A stretch of DNA of 64,000 nucleotides, taken from NCBI GenBank assembly GCA_958298945.1, contig OY282610.1, positions 44,647,667 through 44,711,666 of the forward strand, read 5' to 3'. Under the pieces are notes generated by a model. It did no database searches. It had not been told where the DNA came from and saw only the letters and a list, made by a program, of their open reading frames with translations. This DNA comes from Atherix ibis (Eukaryota; Arthropoda; Insecta; Diptera; Athericidae). Below are positions 36,611 through 48,130 of this stretch, in pieces. The position numbers were made by a program, and so were the translations under genes. The first letter of the stretch is position 1. The number at the start of each line of letters is the position of its first letter.

Positions 36611-36626
36611 CGAGGTCTGTTCAGGT

Positions 36627-38052
36627 TCCGTGCAATATCCACTGTCGAATATCTACTCGATTGCAGATGCAATTCATGTTACACTACTCAACATAAAGTC
36701 GCTGAAAAAATTATTCTGCCTCTTGTTTTAAGTGGAGTAAAACAAGAGGCAGAATAATAAATGAAAAATTTATAACTATCGAAAAAACACAGGAGATTAA
36801 TTGATGTTATGTGATTTTGCAGATACAATTCATACGATTGTGTCAATGGGGGGCATGGTGCATGGTACAAAAGCCTAACAGTGCTTTAGGGGTGCGATCC
36901 ATGGAATTCTGGTAGGCGTTCCTACAGGAACTCGAAAGGAAGATCGCTCCAAATTCAGAATAATATTTTTTAAAAGCTAATTCAGGGTCAGAGGCCCCCC
37001 CCCCATTTTTCGGCAGACCACCAAGAATGGGTCCTGACTATTGGCGTAGGATTCGAAGTGGCCTTTGAGTTTTAAATGTGATGCAGCCAGTTAGGGCACA
37101 GACTGAGGTGCAGACGTTGGAAAGTTTCGTACGCTTTCCAATAAGTTCCTTCCTATTTGAATCCACACATACGAGGTCGGTTCAAAAGGTATCGCGTAAT
37201 TTGTGTTTTTTTTTCAAAAATTATTTATGTATTCATGAATATCTATTTTGTTCCCTTCAAAGTAATCCCCACCATTTATTATACACTTGTGCTAACGTTT
37301 TTACCAATCCTCGAAGCAGTTTAAAAAATCATTTTTTGTGATCTTGTTCAGCTCCTCCTTCGATGCCGTCCTTATCTCCTCAATCGTAGCGTAGCGTCGT
37401 CCTTTCATGGGGCTATTCAGTTTCGGGAACAAGAAAAACTCACAGGGGACCAGATCTGGGGAATACGGTGGCTGCGGCATTATTAGTGTGTTGTTTTTGG
37501 CCAAAATAGGCAAAAGCCAATTTTTGTTCTTCCACAAATCCGGGCGTTTCTGGCAGATTGCTTCTCGCAACCTGCACATAACTTGTAGGCAATATTCCTT
37601 ATTGACCGTTCTACTCTGTGGTAAGAACTCATGATGCACCACGCTTCTACAATCGAAGAAAACTGTAAGCAAAACCTTCACATTCGACCGAACTTGGCGC
37701 GCTTATTTCGGTCTTGGCTCGTGCGGCAGCTTCCATTGGGATGATTGAGCTTTGGTTTCACGTCATAACTATAAACCCATGATTCGTCACCAGTTATAAC
37801 CTTCTGGAGCAAATTTGGGTCGTCGCGGACAGAGTCCAACAGTTCCTTAGCAATGTTAATGCGATACTGTTTTTGGTCGAAATTGAGCAAAAAACGAAGA
37901 CGAGCCAAAAAACTTGCAAGCAAAGCAGCTGTCAAAAATTAACTGAACATTCAAAATGGCCGAACTTGTCGGCATAAGTGAGTACCGACACAACGGCATA
38001 AAAAAATCGAAAATCGAATATACATAACCCGCGGAAATTCAAAATTCGCGAT
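36627..38052. other. Spacer of the giant inverted repeat
   Basis: 1.43 kb of single-copy centre. It starts with a 56-bp junction sequence (36627-36682), whose reverse complement sits just outside the right arm (42591-42646). It then has a 20/7/20 hairpin (36711-36757), a C10 run at about 37000, an unidentified stretch, and most of an internally deleted mariner (37172-38068). Confidence 0.85.
36711..36757. repeat. Perfect 20/7/20 hairpin
   Basis: 36711-36730 ('ttattctgcctcttgtttta') is the exact reverse complement of 36738-36757, with loop 'agtggag'. It lies in the spacer of the giant inverted repeat. Confidence 0.9.
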
Positions 38053-38068
38053 ACCTGAACAGACCTCG
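37172..38068 (-). mobile_element. Irritans-like mariner with ~0.43 kb internal deletion
   Basis: Bounded by TA at 37170-37171 and 38069-38070, with terminal repeats 'cgaggtcggttcaaaagg' and, inverted, 'cgaggtctgttcaggt'. Minus-strand frames give NFDQKQYRINIAKEL, VITGDESWVYSYDV (first Asp), KVLLTVFFDCRSV and MPQPPYSPDLVPCEFFLFPK (third-acid region, DD34D type, here Glu for Asp). Compared with the full-length copy at 45606-46928, the N-terminal helix-turn-helix region is missing: leader sequence up to 'ggctcgtcttcgtttt' joins directly to 'ctcaatttcgaccaaaaac'. The segment holding the second catalytic Asp (HDNA) is also lost between KNKNWLLP and LAKNNTL. It is inactive. Its first 16 bp lie inside the right arm of the inverted repeat. 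Confidence 0.9.
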
Positions 38069-38069
38069 T

Positions 38070-38963
38070 ATGTTTAGCTTAACCGTGAGGGTGGGTGGAT
38101 TGAAAGAAGAAAGTTATAAAATATCCGTCTCTATGACTTCACGGAAGTGGTTATGGGGGAAGGGGTATGGCCAATTGGCTTAGATATCTCTTATGACAAG
38201 CGCAGGTAGAGCGTATGTAGAAACTATCCCGAAAAGTCTCTTCGGCACACCGGGACAAGAGACTCAAAAATGGCACAATTCCGGAAAAACGGGATGTCTG
38301 GCAGCCCGAAATTTACATCAAATGTTCGCAAAATTACACATCCATCGAATTTAGTTTTTAATAAATTCTGATGAATCCAGAAGTGGCCAACATCCACGTC
38401 ATCAAAAACAGTACATGACAATTGGTTGCCTCTGTACCGCACTCCATTGGCATTAACTGTAGCACCAATGACGGCTCCGGCCCATAAAGCGCACCATACA
38501 AAGGCACTTAATGAATCTAGTGATTATGAACCTGGACTTTTATGTCCATTTGCGACAATCTTGCTTGTTAGCATAGCCGTCTAAGTCGAAATGAGCTCCA
38601 GCCGAGATTATTTTTTCTGATCCAATAAGGGAAATTTCAATGATGAAAATAATCTGGTGGCTTTAATTCTTGCACCAATTGGACCTTATATAATTCGATG
38701 ACAATTCAATTCTCTCCTCGATTTTTTTATTTTTTTACATTTTAGGTATAACTAAGTTTTTACTGATGGTAAGTATTGGAATACAACTATTTTGATATTA
38801 GTAAGTATTTGAACTCAGACAAGAAAATATAAGATTTCGGTTCCAGAATTAAAACAGGCCGTTCGTAAAATACTAGATCAAAGCCAGCAACTAAGTTTAT
38901 ATAAGAGCTCAAGACACGCTTCAGGTAAGAATACAAATAAATATTAATCCTCAAGTTATCGCA
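38070..38963 (-). mobile_element. Decayed mariner-like transposase (family B), right arm
   Basis: Mirror copy of 35716-36610, essentially identical. VFDDVDVGHFWIHQN is read on the minus strand at about 38410-38370. It adjoins the mariner at 37172-38068 through a TA. The same neighbour relation is seen in the third copy at 45603/45606, so the two elements have been copied together. Confidence 0.65.
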
Positions 38964-39619
38964 CTTATTATGTATTTATGGTCACTTTTAAGTGGTTCAT
39001 TTCTTCATATTAAAGAAATGAACCACTTAAAAGTGACCATAAATACGTAATAAGGTCTAACGATTATTTGCTTAAATGTAAATTAGGTCAATGACCTCGA
39101 TTTGTTTACATTTAAATTAGTTCAGTAAGGTTGCCTCACACGAGTTTGTATAGATTTATGATCGCGTTGAGTGTCTATTAATTACTTCAGTTTTAACGAG
39201 AACGTAAGGGAACAACAATTTTAGTTTTTATAAACCCAGATTTACTTAGGCAAATAATTTCCTTAGATTTTATGTACATGGGATTAGTTGAGGAATCAAT
39301 AAGCTTTTATGTACCAAGGTTTATATATGGACTAAGTAAGTTCCTACATAAACCGAGGCTGACACAGGGGTACAATTGTTATAGTTTTTATGTACTAACC
39401 AACGTGATGTCACAAGAAAAACTGGCTAACGACTATCTAACAAGTGGTTGAGGTATTAAACGATTAGCCAACTTACTTGACTTGTCAGCAAAATCTGTCC
39501 CGAAGTCATCAGCCAATTATAATACGGTCAACCAACTTTCTTCATGGCGGACAACTGAGAATTTTTGACAGACAAATTGTATGGCTCTCAAACAGTCAGT
39601 CAGTAGTCAGCCACACCCG

Positions 39620-40069
39620 AGTTTAACGTATTGATAGATGGCGTTTTCATTTTCTTTCATTAATTTCCTTATTCTCAGTGTGAAATTAAATAAAAAAATT
39701 ATAAAATGCGACTTACGTTGGATGCCAGGGTACACATATGTAGGGATTTTGGGCAATGAAAGTACTGACAGGTTGGCTGGAGAAACTCTCCGTCGACCAG
39801 TAATCACAGTCATTCCCAATCTGCCTCTCCTACTCACATACCGAAATTCTGGGTGCACAAACTCCTCAGAATCCGGATTAGACATACTGTTCCCACTCAT
39901 AGTTTTCTTTTTTGCAACACCAATCATCCCTTATACCTATCCTGTGGCGCTTATTTCGCAGAGCTCCTGGATCCAACAACTCCCCTCCCTAGTGCCCTAT
40001 TTAAATCTGAATGAGATACTAATCTGCTCCACAAAATATAACAAAATTCTCACTGTCCTATCATACTAA
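39620..40069 (+). mobile_element. RNase H fragment of a non-LTR retrotransposon (right arm)
   Basis: Mirror copy of 34610-35060 and identical in translation (GILGNESTDRLAGE). It is not an independent insertion. Confidence 0.6.
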
Positions 40070-42590
40070 TTACAGACCAGTCTCATTCAGATAGCTTTCC
40101 ACACGTACTACGAGTATAAAGACATCAAATGGTTTCACGGTCGCAGCGTTATAAAGTGCCACATGCCTAAGGGGCCTTACATACAATCAAACAAATAAAA
40201 TTCAAAAATGAAAACGTTCGGTGTGTTGTGAATTGACTTAATTTCATTCTTCGTTTCTTCTTTGCTGATCTCCATTTAGTGCTCTTTTTATTTTAAAAAT
40301 TTTTATTGAATATTTTAGATGAATTTATTAAAAATCAATCATTTTTTTCAATAATACAGTTTCTCAAATAATTTAAAAAAAAAAACTAATCAATAATTTT
40401 GTGCCACAACCATATTATTAGACGGTCTGCTAAAATTGGTCAGCTGAGGAGTCAGCCAATGTCACAAATCTGGCTATTAGACGGTCAGCCAAATTTGGGA
40501 CAGATTCTGGCGTCATTTTAACCTCGCGTTCGTATTTCAAATGATCTTTGGTTACTTTAAAGATTCGTTTCCGTTATTTATGATATAATATATATAATAA
40601 GAGGCAGGTCTGTATTTTCAGAAATACTTTTGTAAATTTTATGATATTGTCAAAAATGATTTTTTATGTTCCTTATAGATATTTTTTTAATAAAACTAAT
40701 TCTTGTGTAGTTTCGTATTTTTCATTTTATTTCATTTTATTATAATTTTTCTCATTTATTCCATTACGTTGTTTTTTCTCATATTTATTTCATTTCTTCT
40801 AATTATATTTTGTGAATTGTTTTATTAAATTTTTCTAATACACCATTTCGAAAATGCAATGAATTTTTCTGTTTTTTTTTTAATTATTATATTGTATTTT
40901 AATTAGTTTATGCGCAACTTAAGAAAGAATTAATACACCAAAAAAGAAGGTTTTTTTTTTATAGAATTTCCTTTTTCAGCAGTTTTCCTTTTCGTAAACT
41001 CTTCTCTATTTTAACTACTCACAATATATTTAATTTTCCTAACTTTTTCTTTCTTTCTCTTTCTCTCTCTTTCTTTATCTCTCTCCCTGCATATTTTCCT
41101 CCGATTCTCTGTCTTTTTTAATGATTACTTCAGATATAAAGAACAATATTAATTTCATAAATAAAAATAAAACATTTATAACCCAAGTCATTCTCTATCA
41201 CCTTACTATAATTAATAATAATTTAAGTATTTATTCATTAACAATTAGTTAATTACAATTATTTATTAATATTTTAATATCAACTAATTATGTTATTTCA
41301 TATTTTTCCATTTAGTTTGGAATTGTTTCAAATTTATTTTTGATTTCTTATTAATTTTTTAAATATTTTCAATTTTTTTTTTCTTTTATTTATTTATTAT
41401 ATACTTTTCTGTTTTCCTTTTATTTTCAATAGATTTTGTTATTTATTTATTATTAGGTTAATTTTTAAATATTTTGATTTTTTTTCAATAACAACTATTT
41501 GGATTAAACGCTAAACGGATTTTTTTTTCTCTTTTTATTATTTATTGTACGAGGAGAGAGTACACTATACACTTCTAGCACGAAATTTGGCTTAAACGTT
41601 CACACATTAACTATAAATATTATTATTATTATTATTGTTATAATTTCTTTTGTTTTTCTTGTTTTTTTTTTCTATTAATTTTTTACATACATTTTTTTTA
41701 CAATAAATTTTCAATAATTTCTCTTTTCTCTTTTGATATCTTTGCAAGAGTAGTTCTTTGCAGTTTTGCTTTGATTTATTTTTCTCTTTTCTTTTGGTTT
41801 ATTATTTATGTTGCCTTTCCTTCCCAATATGAACAAGAATCTTATAGGGACAAAAATGAGAGTACATCAATTTTTTTTTGTTACTGTTGTTTTCTCTTTC
41901 TCTTTTTAATAGTTCGTATTAACTGAGTTCATATTTTCATATTATTGTTGATATTTACAAATTTCAAAATATACGCAATTTTGACAAATAATCTGTCTTA
42001 TTTTTATTGTTAGAGTGAAGGAGATATTGATATACTCGTACATTTTTACGTACACACGCAAATAGACTATTACAAGATTTTCCTTTTTTTTCAACCTTTT
42101 TCTATTATAATATTGTAAATTCTTTTTACAAATGATTAAAAATAACATATTGCAAATTTTTTATAATAGAAAATAATCAAAACTTTAATGAATTTGAATC
42201 GAGATTGGTTTTATAACCGTTGTCACAATCGAAGCTGTACATTTTCGAATTTGACATGCCGCATGTTACTATGCTGCACATTTTTTTTATTATTTTACTT
42301 TTAAAATATTAAAATGGCATTTCACAATTTTTTTATATATAATTTTCTGTTTTCTATATAATTATATTCTATTGTCTAATCAATTTTTCATGAAGTTAAT
42401 TATGTTAGTACTGTCAGTAAAAAGTTAAGATGAAAATGCTGCTGAATTTTATTGCTGATTATTTATTTTCAATTGTAAACTTTAAAATAGGAGAAGAATT
42501 ACGATGATATTAGGATCAAAGTTTGTTTAACGGTAAGAAATTAGAAATTTAATAAATTGTCTAAATAATTAAGTTATTTAAGTATTTTCT

Positions 42591-42670
42591 GTAACATGAA
42601 TTGCATCTGCAATCGAGTAGATATTCGACAGTGGATATTGCACGGAATATCCACTGTCGAATATCTACTC
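42591..42670. repeat. Junction sequence and 25/6/25 hairpin outside the right arm
   Basis: 42591-42646 is the reverse complement of 36627-36682. Overlapping its end is a perfect hairpin: 42615-42639 pairs with 42646-42670 around 'gcacgg'. The second hairpin arm is therefore a further, re-inverted copy of part of the junction sequence. Confidence 0.9.
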
Positions 42671-42779
42671 TAGCCCCTTGTTAGCCATTTGCCATCATTT
42701 GGATGATAAACTGTATCTTAACAGCAACAAAAATAAAAACAATATTCGGCGGCACGTGTATAACACACAACACACCCCC

Positions 42780-44530
42780 CATTGTTTGTATACTATAATA
42801 TTATCAGCTTGAATATTAGTTTTCAATTACTGTCGATGATTTTTTCGTAGGGTGACGACCTTAGATTAAAGAATACCTGGGTAGGCCCGTACGGCAGATA
42901 TACACGCAATTTTCTGTCTAAATTGTTGCAAAAGCGGCGAGAAATCGTAACGCTTGCATACTTTTGTGTAGATATTTCCATGTAAACATGACACCAACTG
43001 ACATCTAGTTTTCGTAATAGGAATTTATTGTATTCCAAAAGTATAATTTATATTCATTTTAATTCATTTATTGCAAACAAAAATACAATTTAAAAACAAT
43101 GACAGGCAATTTTTATTTTTTGTACAATCATTTCATATGAAATGGAATTGTATTTTTGGTTTATTATTTATTTCGTAAATATCAAGCAGCTCAACGTTTG
43201 TAGACTTTCGGAGAATTTTAAAACACGTCATTCTCCATGAAAGTGGTAGCATACCGAAATGCTTGCATACTTTTGTTGTTTTTAAAGTTGTTATTTTGAC
43301 ACTTATCGAAAAGTGCAAGTGAAAGTGTGGTTTTTAGCTTTTTTGAAGTATTTATGAAAAAGTAAGTGTTTTATACTTTCAGAAAATGAAGTGTTTTATA
43401 AAGGGTTGCTAGTGATTCAACGGAATGAGGAAGCCGGGAATTTGTTTCTTTCAGTAAGTTAGCATTAATTTGGTCCAAAAATTGGTTAAAAAGTGAAAAG
43501 TTCATTATTCAATAAATGTAAACAAATATGTGATGTTGACAGTTCAATGTTTACCAAAAAATAGTTCAGTGCCGGCGTACGTAAAGTATGTGTAAGAAAA
43601 TTTAAGGGAAATTAAGTACAGGTTAACCCATCATCTAAATTAAAAAATAAATACTTTAAGTGACCATGATCTTCTGCACTTAATGAATATAGTGAAAAAG
43701 ACTTTATTGTTTTTAAGCTAGGCAAGTTTTTGAGCTTTAGAATGATAATTCACATCAAACAGTTTGAGATGGCGTATAAGTCCTTTGGCTTCTTAAAGTG
43801 CTCTTCTGAAAGTGTTGTGAAAATTTGCGCGGAGTGCTGAAAAATAAATCCGACAGCAGGTTTTGCATTTAAATTTACAAACCTACCCAATTTATACAAG
43901 ATTATAATGAATCTTTCAATATCTACAAATGCTTGTTTAATATTAAAATTTATATTTACTAAGTAGCGGCGGTATAGTTTTAATTTTCAACATAAAAATA
44001 ACATTCTCTTGTTTGATTCATTTTGCATTTTTGGAATGGATTTTTATTTGTGCACATAATTATTTTGATATAATCAAATAACTTGTAATTTTTATTTTTT
44101 TATGTTCTTCTACTTTATAATTCTATTTTAGTGAAATAAATAATATTTTCAAATAGAAAAAACTGTGTTTTATTGTAAATTTCCAAAACTAATTCCAATC
44201 AAACAACAAAATCCGTAATATCCAAAAAATCTATTTGTTTACGCACAAATGACACAAAATATGAATAAATGTTTTTAAAAAAACCGCTTCGATCGCATAA
44301 CCGAAGTTTAAAATTGGCCCCTACTGATTTACGCCGTTTCTGTTATTTTACATACGGGTGCGTTCTTACGAATGTATTCTCAAAAAAATTTGGACAGAAT
44401 TTTTGTGTAGAGGACTATCCACTTCTTCCATAATCTGAGGTGACGACATTTCATTTCATTGTGAGTTTAATCTTTATATTTTATTGATTTCTTTATAAAT
44501 TTAAAATTGAAATCTTTTCGCGTAGTTAAA
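42780..44530 (+). repeat. Dispersed repeat region sharing blocks with 4440-4590 and 7200-7770
   Basis: It contains blocks A (42930-43035), B (43190-43265) and C (44357-44440), in the same order as at 7200-7770 but spaced wider. It also has two blocks shared with the left part of the window: 42806-42850 ('ttgaatattagttttcaatt') with 4449-4485, and 44450-44520 ('gagtttaatctttatatttt') with 4508-4580. No transposase or RT was recognised. It is probably an unclassified, partly deleted transposon family. Confidence 0.5.
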
Positions 44531-44657
44531 AGGCCGAGGAGAACAAATGTCATTTCTTGGTCAAATATACTGAATCGCGATAGGAAGCAATGCAACTGAA
44601 GCGCTATGTAAACATTGTAAAAAGTAAATATGCATAAGCAACGGGGTAATTAGCGAC

Positions 44658-44702
44658 ATACGAGGTCTGTTCAAGACTTTTGAATTTCCACGTAACCCGC
44701 GG
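44658..44702 (+). mobile_element. Mariner 5'-end stub
   Basis: 'tacgaggtctgttcaa' followed by 'ttttgaatttccacg' and 'taacccgcgg' matches the first ~45 bp of the irritans-like mariner. It then breaks straight into the family-B/hairpin sequence at 44703. This is another breakpoint just inside a mariner end. Confidence 0.75.
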
Positions 44703-45603
44703 TGGTTCATTTCTTTTATCTAAATACGTGCTATAACTTGAGGATTAATATTTATTTGTATTCTTACCTGAAGCGTGTCTTGAGCTCTAGCTTTGATCTA
44801 GTATTTTACGAACGGCCTGTTTTAATTCTGGAACCGAAATCTTATATTTTCTTGTTTGAGTTCAAATACTTACTAATATCAAAATAGTTGTATTCCAATA
44901 CTTACCATCAGTAAAAACTTAGTTATACCTAAAATGTAAAAAAATAAAAAAATCGAGGAGAGAATTGAATTGTCATCGAATTATATAAGGTCCAATTGGT
45001 GCAAGAATTAAAGCCACCAGATTATTTTCATCATTGAAATTTCCCTGATTGGATCAGAAAAAATAATCTCGGCTGGAGCTCATTTCAACTTAGACGGCTA
45101 TGCTAACAAGCAACATTGTCGCAAATGGACATAAAAATCCAGGTTCATAATCACTAGATTCATTAAGTGCCTTTGTATGGTGCGCTTTATGGGCCGGAGC
45201 CGTCATTGGTGCTACAGTTAATGCCAATGGAATACGGTACAGAGGCAACCAATTGCCATGGACTGTTTTTGATGACGTGGATGTTGGCCACTTCTGGATT
45301 CATCAGAATTTATTAAAAACTAAATTCGATGGATGTGTAATTTTGCGAACATTTGATGTAAATTTCGGGCTACCAGACGTCCCGTTTTTTCGGAATTGTG
45401 CCATTTTTGACCCTCTTGTCCCGGTGTGCCGAAGAGACTTTTCGGGATAGTTTCTACATACGCTCTACCTGCGCTTGTCATAAGAGATATCTAAGCCAAT
45501 TGGCCATACCCCTTCCCCCAAAACCACTTCCGTGTAGTCATAGAGAAGGATATTTTATAACTTTCTTCTTTCAATCCACCCACCCTCACGGTTAAGCTAA
45601 GGA
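44703..45603 (+). mobile_element. Third, diverged copy of the inner arm with family-B transposase
   Basis: Homologous to 35716-36610 but with more substitutions and a deletion near 44790 (the 'atataaacttagttgctgg' stretch is missing). VFDDVDVGHFWIHQN and FDVNFGLPDVPFF are present, with the same loss of the second Asp. It ends at the TA shared with the following mariner. Confidence 0.7.
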
Positions 45604-45605
45604 TA

Positions 45606-46928
45606 CAAGGTCTATTCAAAAAGTATCGAGAATTTTGAATTGCCGCGGTTTATGTACACGTATATTCGATTTTCGATTTTTTATGGCGTTATGTTGGTAC
45701 TCATGTGTCTCACTTATGCCGACAAGTTCGGGCATTTTGAATGTTCAGTTAATATTTGACAGCTGCTTTGCTTGCACGTGTTTTGGCTCGTCTTCGATTT
45801 TCGCCCATTCCAAAAAATGTGTCAAAGAATCTGTATCAAATTTTGTGTGAAAAACAAAATTAATTGCGCGGACGCATTTCGAATGTTGACTGTGGCATAT
45901 GGTGAAGCTACCTTGGACCGAAGCAACGTTTATCGGTACAAAATGTTCTCAGAGGGCCAAGATGTTAACGACGAAAAGCGGCCGGACGCCCGAGCACGTC
46001 AACAACAGACGAAAACATTGATGAAGTGAAGAAAATAGTATTGGCCAATCGTCGAATCACCGTTAGAGAAGTTGCTGAGGACTTAAACATATCGATTGGC
46101 TCGTGCCATTCGATTTTTACCAATGATTTGGTCGTGAGACGGGTCGCCGCGAAATTCGTACCAAAATTGCTTAATTTCGACCAAAAACAGTATCGCATTA
46201 ACATTGCTAAGGAGCTGTGGGGCTTTGTCCGCGATGACCCAAATTTGCTCCAGAGGGTCATAACTGGTGACGAATCATGGGCTTATGGTTATGACGTGGA
46301 AACCAAAGCTCAATCATCCCAATGGAAGCTGCCGCACGAGCCAAGACCGAAAAAAGCGCGCCAAGTTCGGTCGAATGTGTTACAGTTTTCTTCGATTGCA
46401 GGGGCGTGGTGCATCATGAGTTCTTGCCACAGGGTGGAACGGTCAATAAGGAATATTACCTACAAGTTATCCACAAGTAATTCGAAGAAATGCCCGGATT
46501 TGCGAAGCAATCCGTTAGAAACGCCCGGATTTGTGCAAGAATAAAAATTGGCTTTTGCGCCATGATAACGCCTCTGCTCACACATTGTTGCTTGTGCGCG
46601 AATTTTTGGCTAAAAACAACATACTTATAATGCCGCAGCCACCGTATTCCCCAGATCTGGTCCCCTGTGACTTTTTCTTGTTCCCGAAATTGGAGAGCCC
46701 AATGAAAAGACGACGCTACGCTACGATTGAGGAGATAAAGACGTCATCGAAGGAGGAGCTGAACAAGATCACAAAAAATGATTTTCTGAAGTGCTTCGAG
46801 GATTGAAAAAAACGTTGGCACAAGTGTATAATATCTGGTGGGGTTTACTTTGAAGGGGACAAAAAAGATATTCATGAATACATAAATAATTTTTGAAAAA
46901 AAAACACACAATTCGCGAACAGACCTTT
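45606..46928 (+). mobile_element. Full-length decayed irritans-like mariner (1.32 kb)
   Basis: Bounded by TA (45604-45605 and 46929-46930), with ends 'caaggtctattcaaaaagt' and, inverted, 'aaaggtctgttcgcgaatt'. The transposase is in at least three frame pieces: an N-terminal HTH segment (INCADAFRMLTVAYGEATLD, about 45862-45921; NRRITVREVAEDLNISIGS, about 46044-46100); RVITGDESWAYGYDV with the first Asp (about 46255); LLRHDNASAHT with the second Asp (about 46552-46584); and MPQPPYSPDLVPCDFFLFPK with the third Asp (about 46630-46689). All three catalytic Asp codons (DD34D type) survive, but frameshifts and a lost segment after the first Asp region prevent one continuous frame. Confidence 0.9.
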
Positions 46929-46930
46929 TA

Positions 46931-47559
46931 TAGTAAAATACATCAATCGTCCGTTGCATCGTCGAGTAGATGTGAAAATATTACAATCTTTTTGACAAGA
47001 AGAAACACCCCAGAAATTAGGAAAGTTCCATTTTTTCTAAATTCCATTTGTGATGAACTAACGAATTGATTGCAAGTAATTACAAATCAGAAAAAATATT
47101 TCCACTTGTTATTTAATATTTGACAAAAAAATGGAGTTCATTCTAAGCTATTACCAATAAAATTAGGAAACTTGAAGATGTTGTATGGAAACTTGAAGAA
47201 TGGTTTCGACGTATTGTATCGATACTTTGACAGATTTGAAAATTGATTTAAAAAAATTGCCATTGCGTTTTTTTATTTTGCAAAAATAAAGCATTAATTA
47301 GAAATGCGAAATCTAGTCAAAAATATTATTAAACATACTTTATGTATTTTTCCGTTTTTTTTAGGTTTATAACGTCTTTTGTAAAGTGTAAATAATCTGA
47401 AGAAAATAATTTCGAAAACAGTGTACCGGTTTTGGCATTGACTTATTCTTGTGGTAGCTTCGACACAATTTCAGAGCTCAAACCGAATTTTAGAATCACC
47501 ATTATGCAAAAATATAATCGAACATTGAAAAATTATAATTATTGACAAACAATTTCTAT
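46931..47559. other. Non-coding stretch
   Basis: AT-rich with no ORF. A 'gtcgagtagatgtg' near 46953 resembles the arm of the hairpin at 42615. Nothing else was recognised. Confidence 0.4.
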
Positions 47560-47660
47560 TACCAAAACTAGATGTCAGTGATTGTCATGTCTACATAAAA
47601 AAACCCGCACAAATCTATGCAAGCAGTACGATTTCTCGCCGCTTTTGGCAACTATTCAGA
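47560..47660 (-). repeat. Inverted copy of dispersed block A
   Basis: 'cgatttctcgccgc' and 'aaaactagatgtcagtg' are the reverse complement of block A at 7209-7310 and 42930-43035. The segment immediately precedes a mariner-like relic. Confidence 0.6.
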
Positions 47661-47699
47661 CTGAAAATTGCGCATTCATATACGAAAATCTGACGTTAG

Positions 47700-48130
47700 G
47701 GCTTATCCAATTATTCCTTAAGCTTTAGACCAATTTTTAATGGTCTATTTTTTATGACATAGATGTCGACTACTTGTGGTTCCAACAGAATGGTGCTACG
47801 TGCTACACTGCCCACGAAACAATCGATTTATTGAAAATCAATTTCAATGGATGTCTAATTTCGTGCAGAGTTGATGTCAATTGGCCACCGAGATCATCTG
47901 ATTTACCGCCGTTGTGCTACTTGTGGGGCTATATTTAAGATAAGGTCTATGGGAATAGTCTACACACATGGAAAGGATCCATGCTTAAAACGTAGTGTGG
48001 TCAACATTTGTCCGATATTGTTTTTTATTGACAAATGGTGAAGTCTCTACAAAATATATCAATAAGAAATGATGGCATTTTCATGCGAAATGTGCGTTTT
48101 ATGCAAAGTTGAAAGAGAAATTTCTAATTG
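47700..48130 (+). mobile_element. Decayed mariner-like transposase, C-terminal part
   Basis: The plus strand gives DVDYLWFQQNGATCYTAHET, a WFQQDGATCHTA block with Asn for the second catalytic Asp, then LLKINFNGCLISCRVDVNWP and PPRSSDLPPL followed by YLWGY with a stop. It belongs with family B (compare VFDDVDVGHFWIHQN) but retains the NWPPRSSDL block that family B lost. Confidence 0.75.

Larger units (their letters stand above)
32090..36626 (+). repeat. Left arm of giant inverted repeat (4.54 kb)
   Basis: This segment is the reverse complement of 38053-42590 over its whole length, with paired coordinates summing to about 74680. Only a handful of differences were seen: 35819 A versus G in the other arm, 34156 C versus G, and a 1-bp indel near 32238. 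The outer half (to about 34130) is AT-rich simple sequence; the inner half carries a LINE RNase H remnant and a mariner-like remnant. The arm ends 16 bp inside a mariner terminal repeat (TA at 36609-36610, mariner bases 36611-36626). Confidence 0.95.
38053..42590 (-). repeat. Right arm of giant inverted repeat (4.54 kb)
   Basis: Mirror image of 32090-36626. It carries the same LINE RNase H remnant, hairpin (about 38964-39054) and family-B mariner remnant on the opposite strand. Just beyond its outer end (42591-42646) lies the reverse complement of the sequence that follows the inner end of the left arm. Confidence 0.95.

Noticed and set aside
32090..42590. Foldback-type transposon
   Set aside because: The arms contain unrelated older elements, no terminal target duplication was found, and the flanking junction sequence is reused; a rearrangement or assembly artefact fits better.
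45253..45850. Separate host genes
   Set aside because: These frames are the family-B relic and the mariner leader; their boundaries match the transposon ends.
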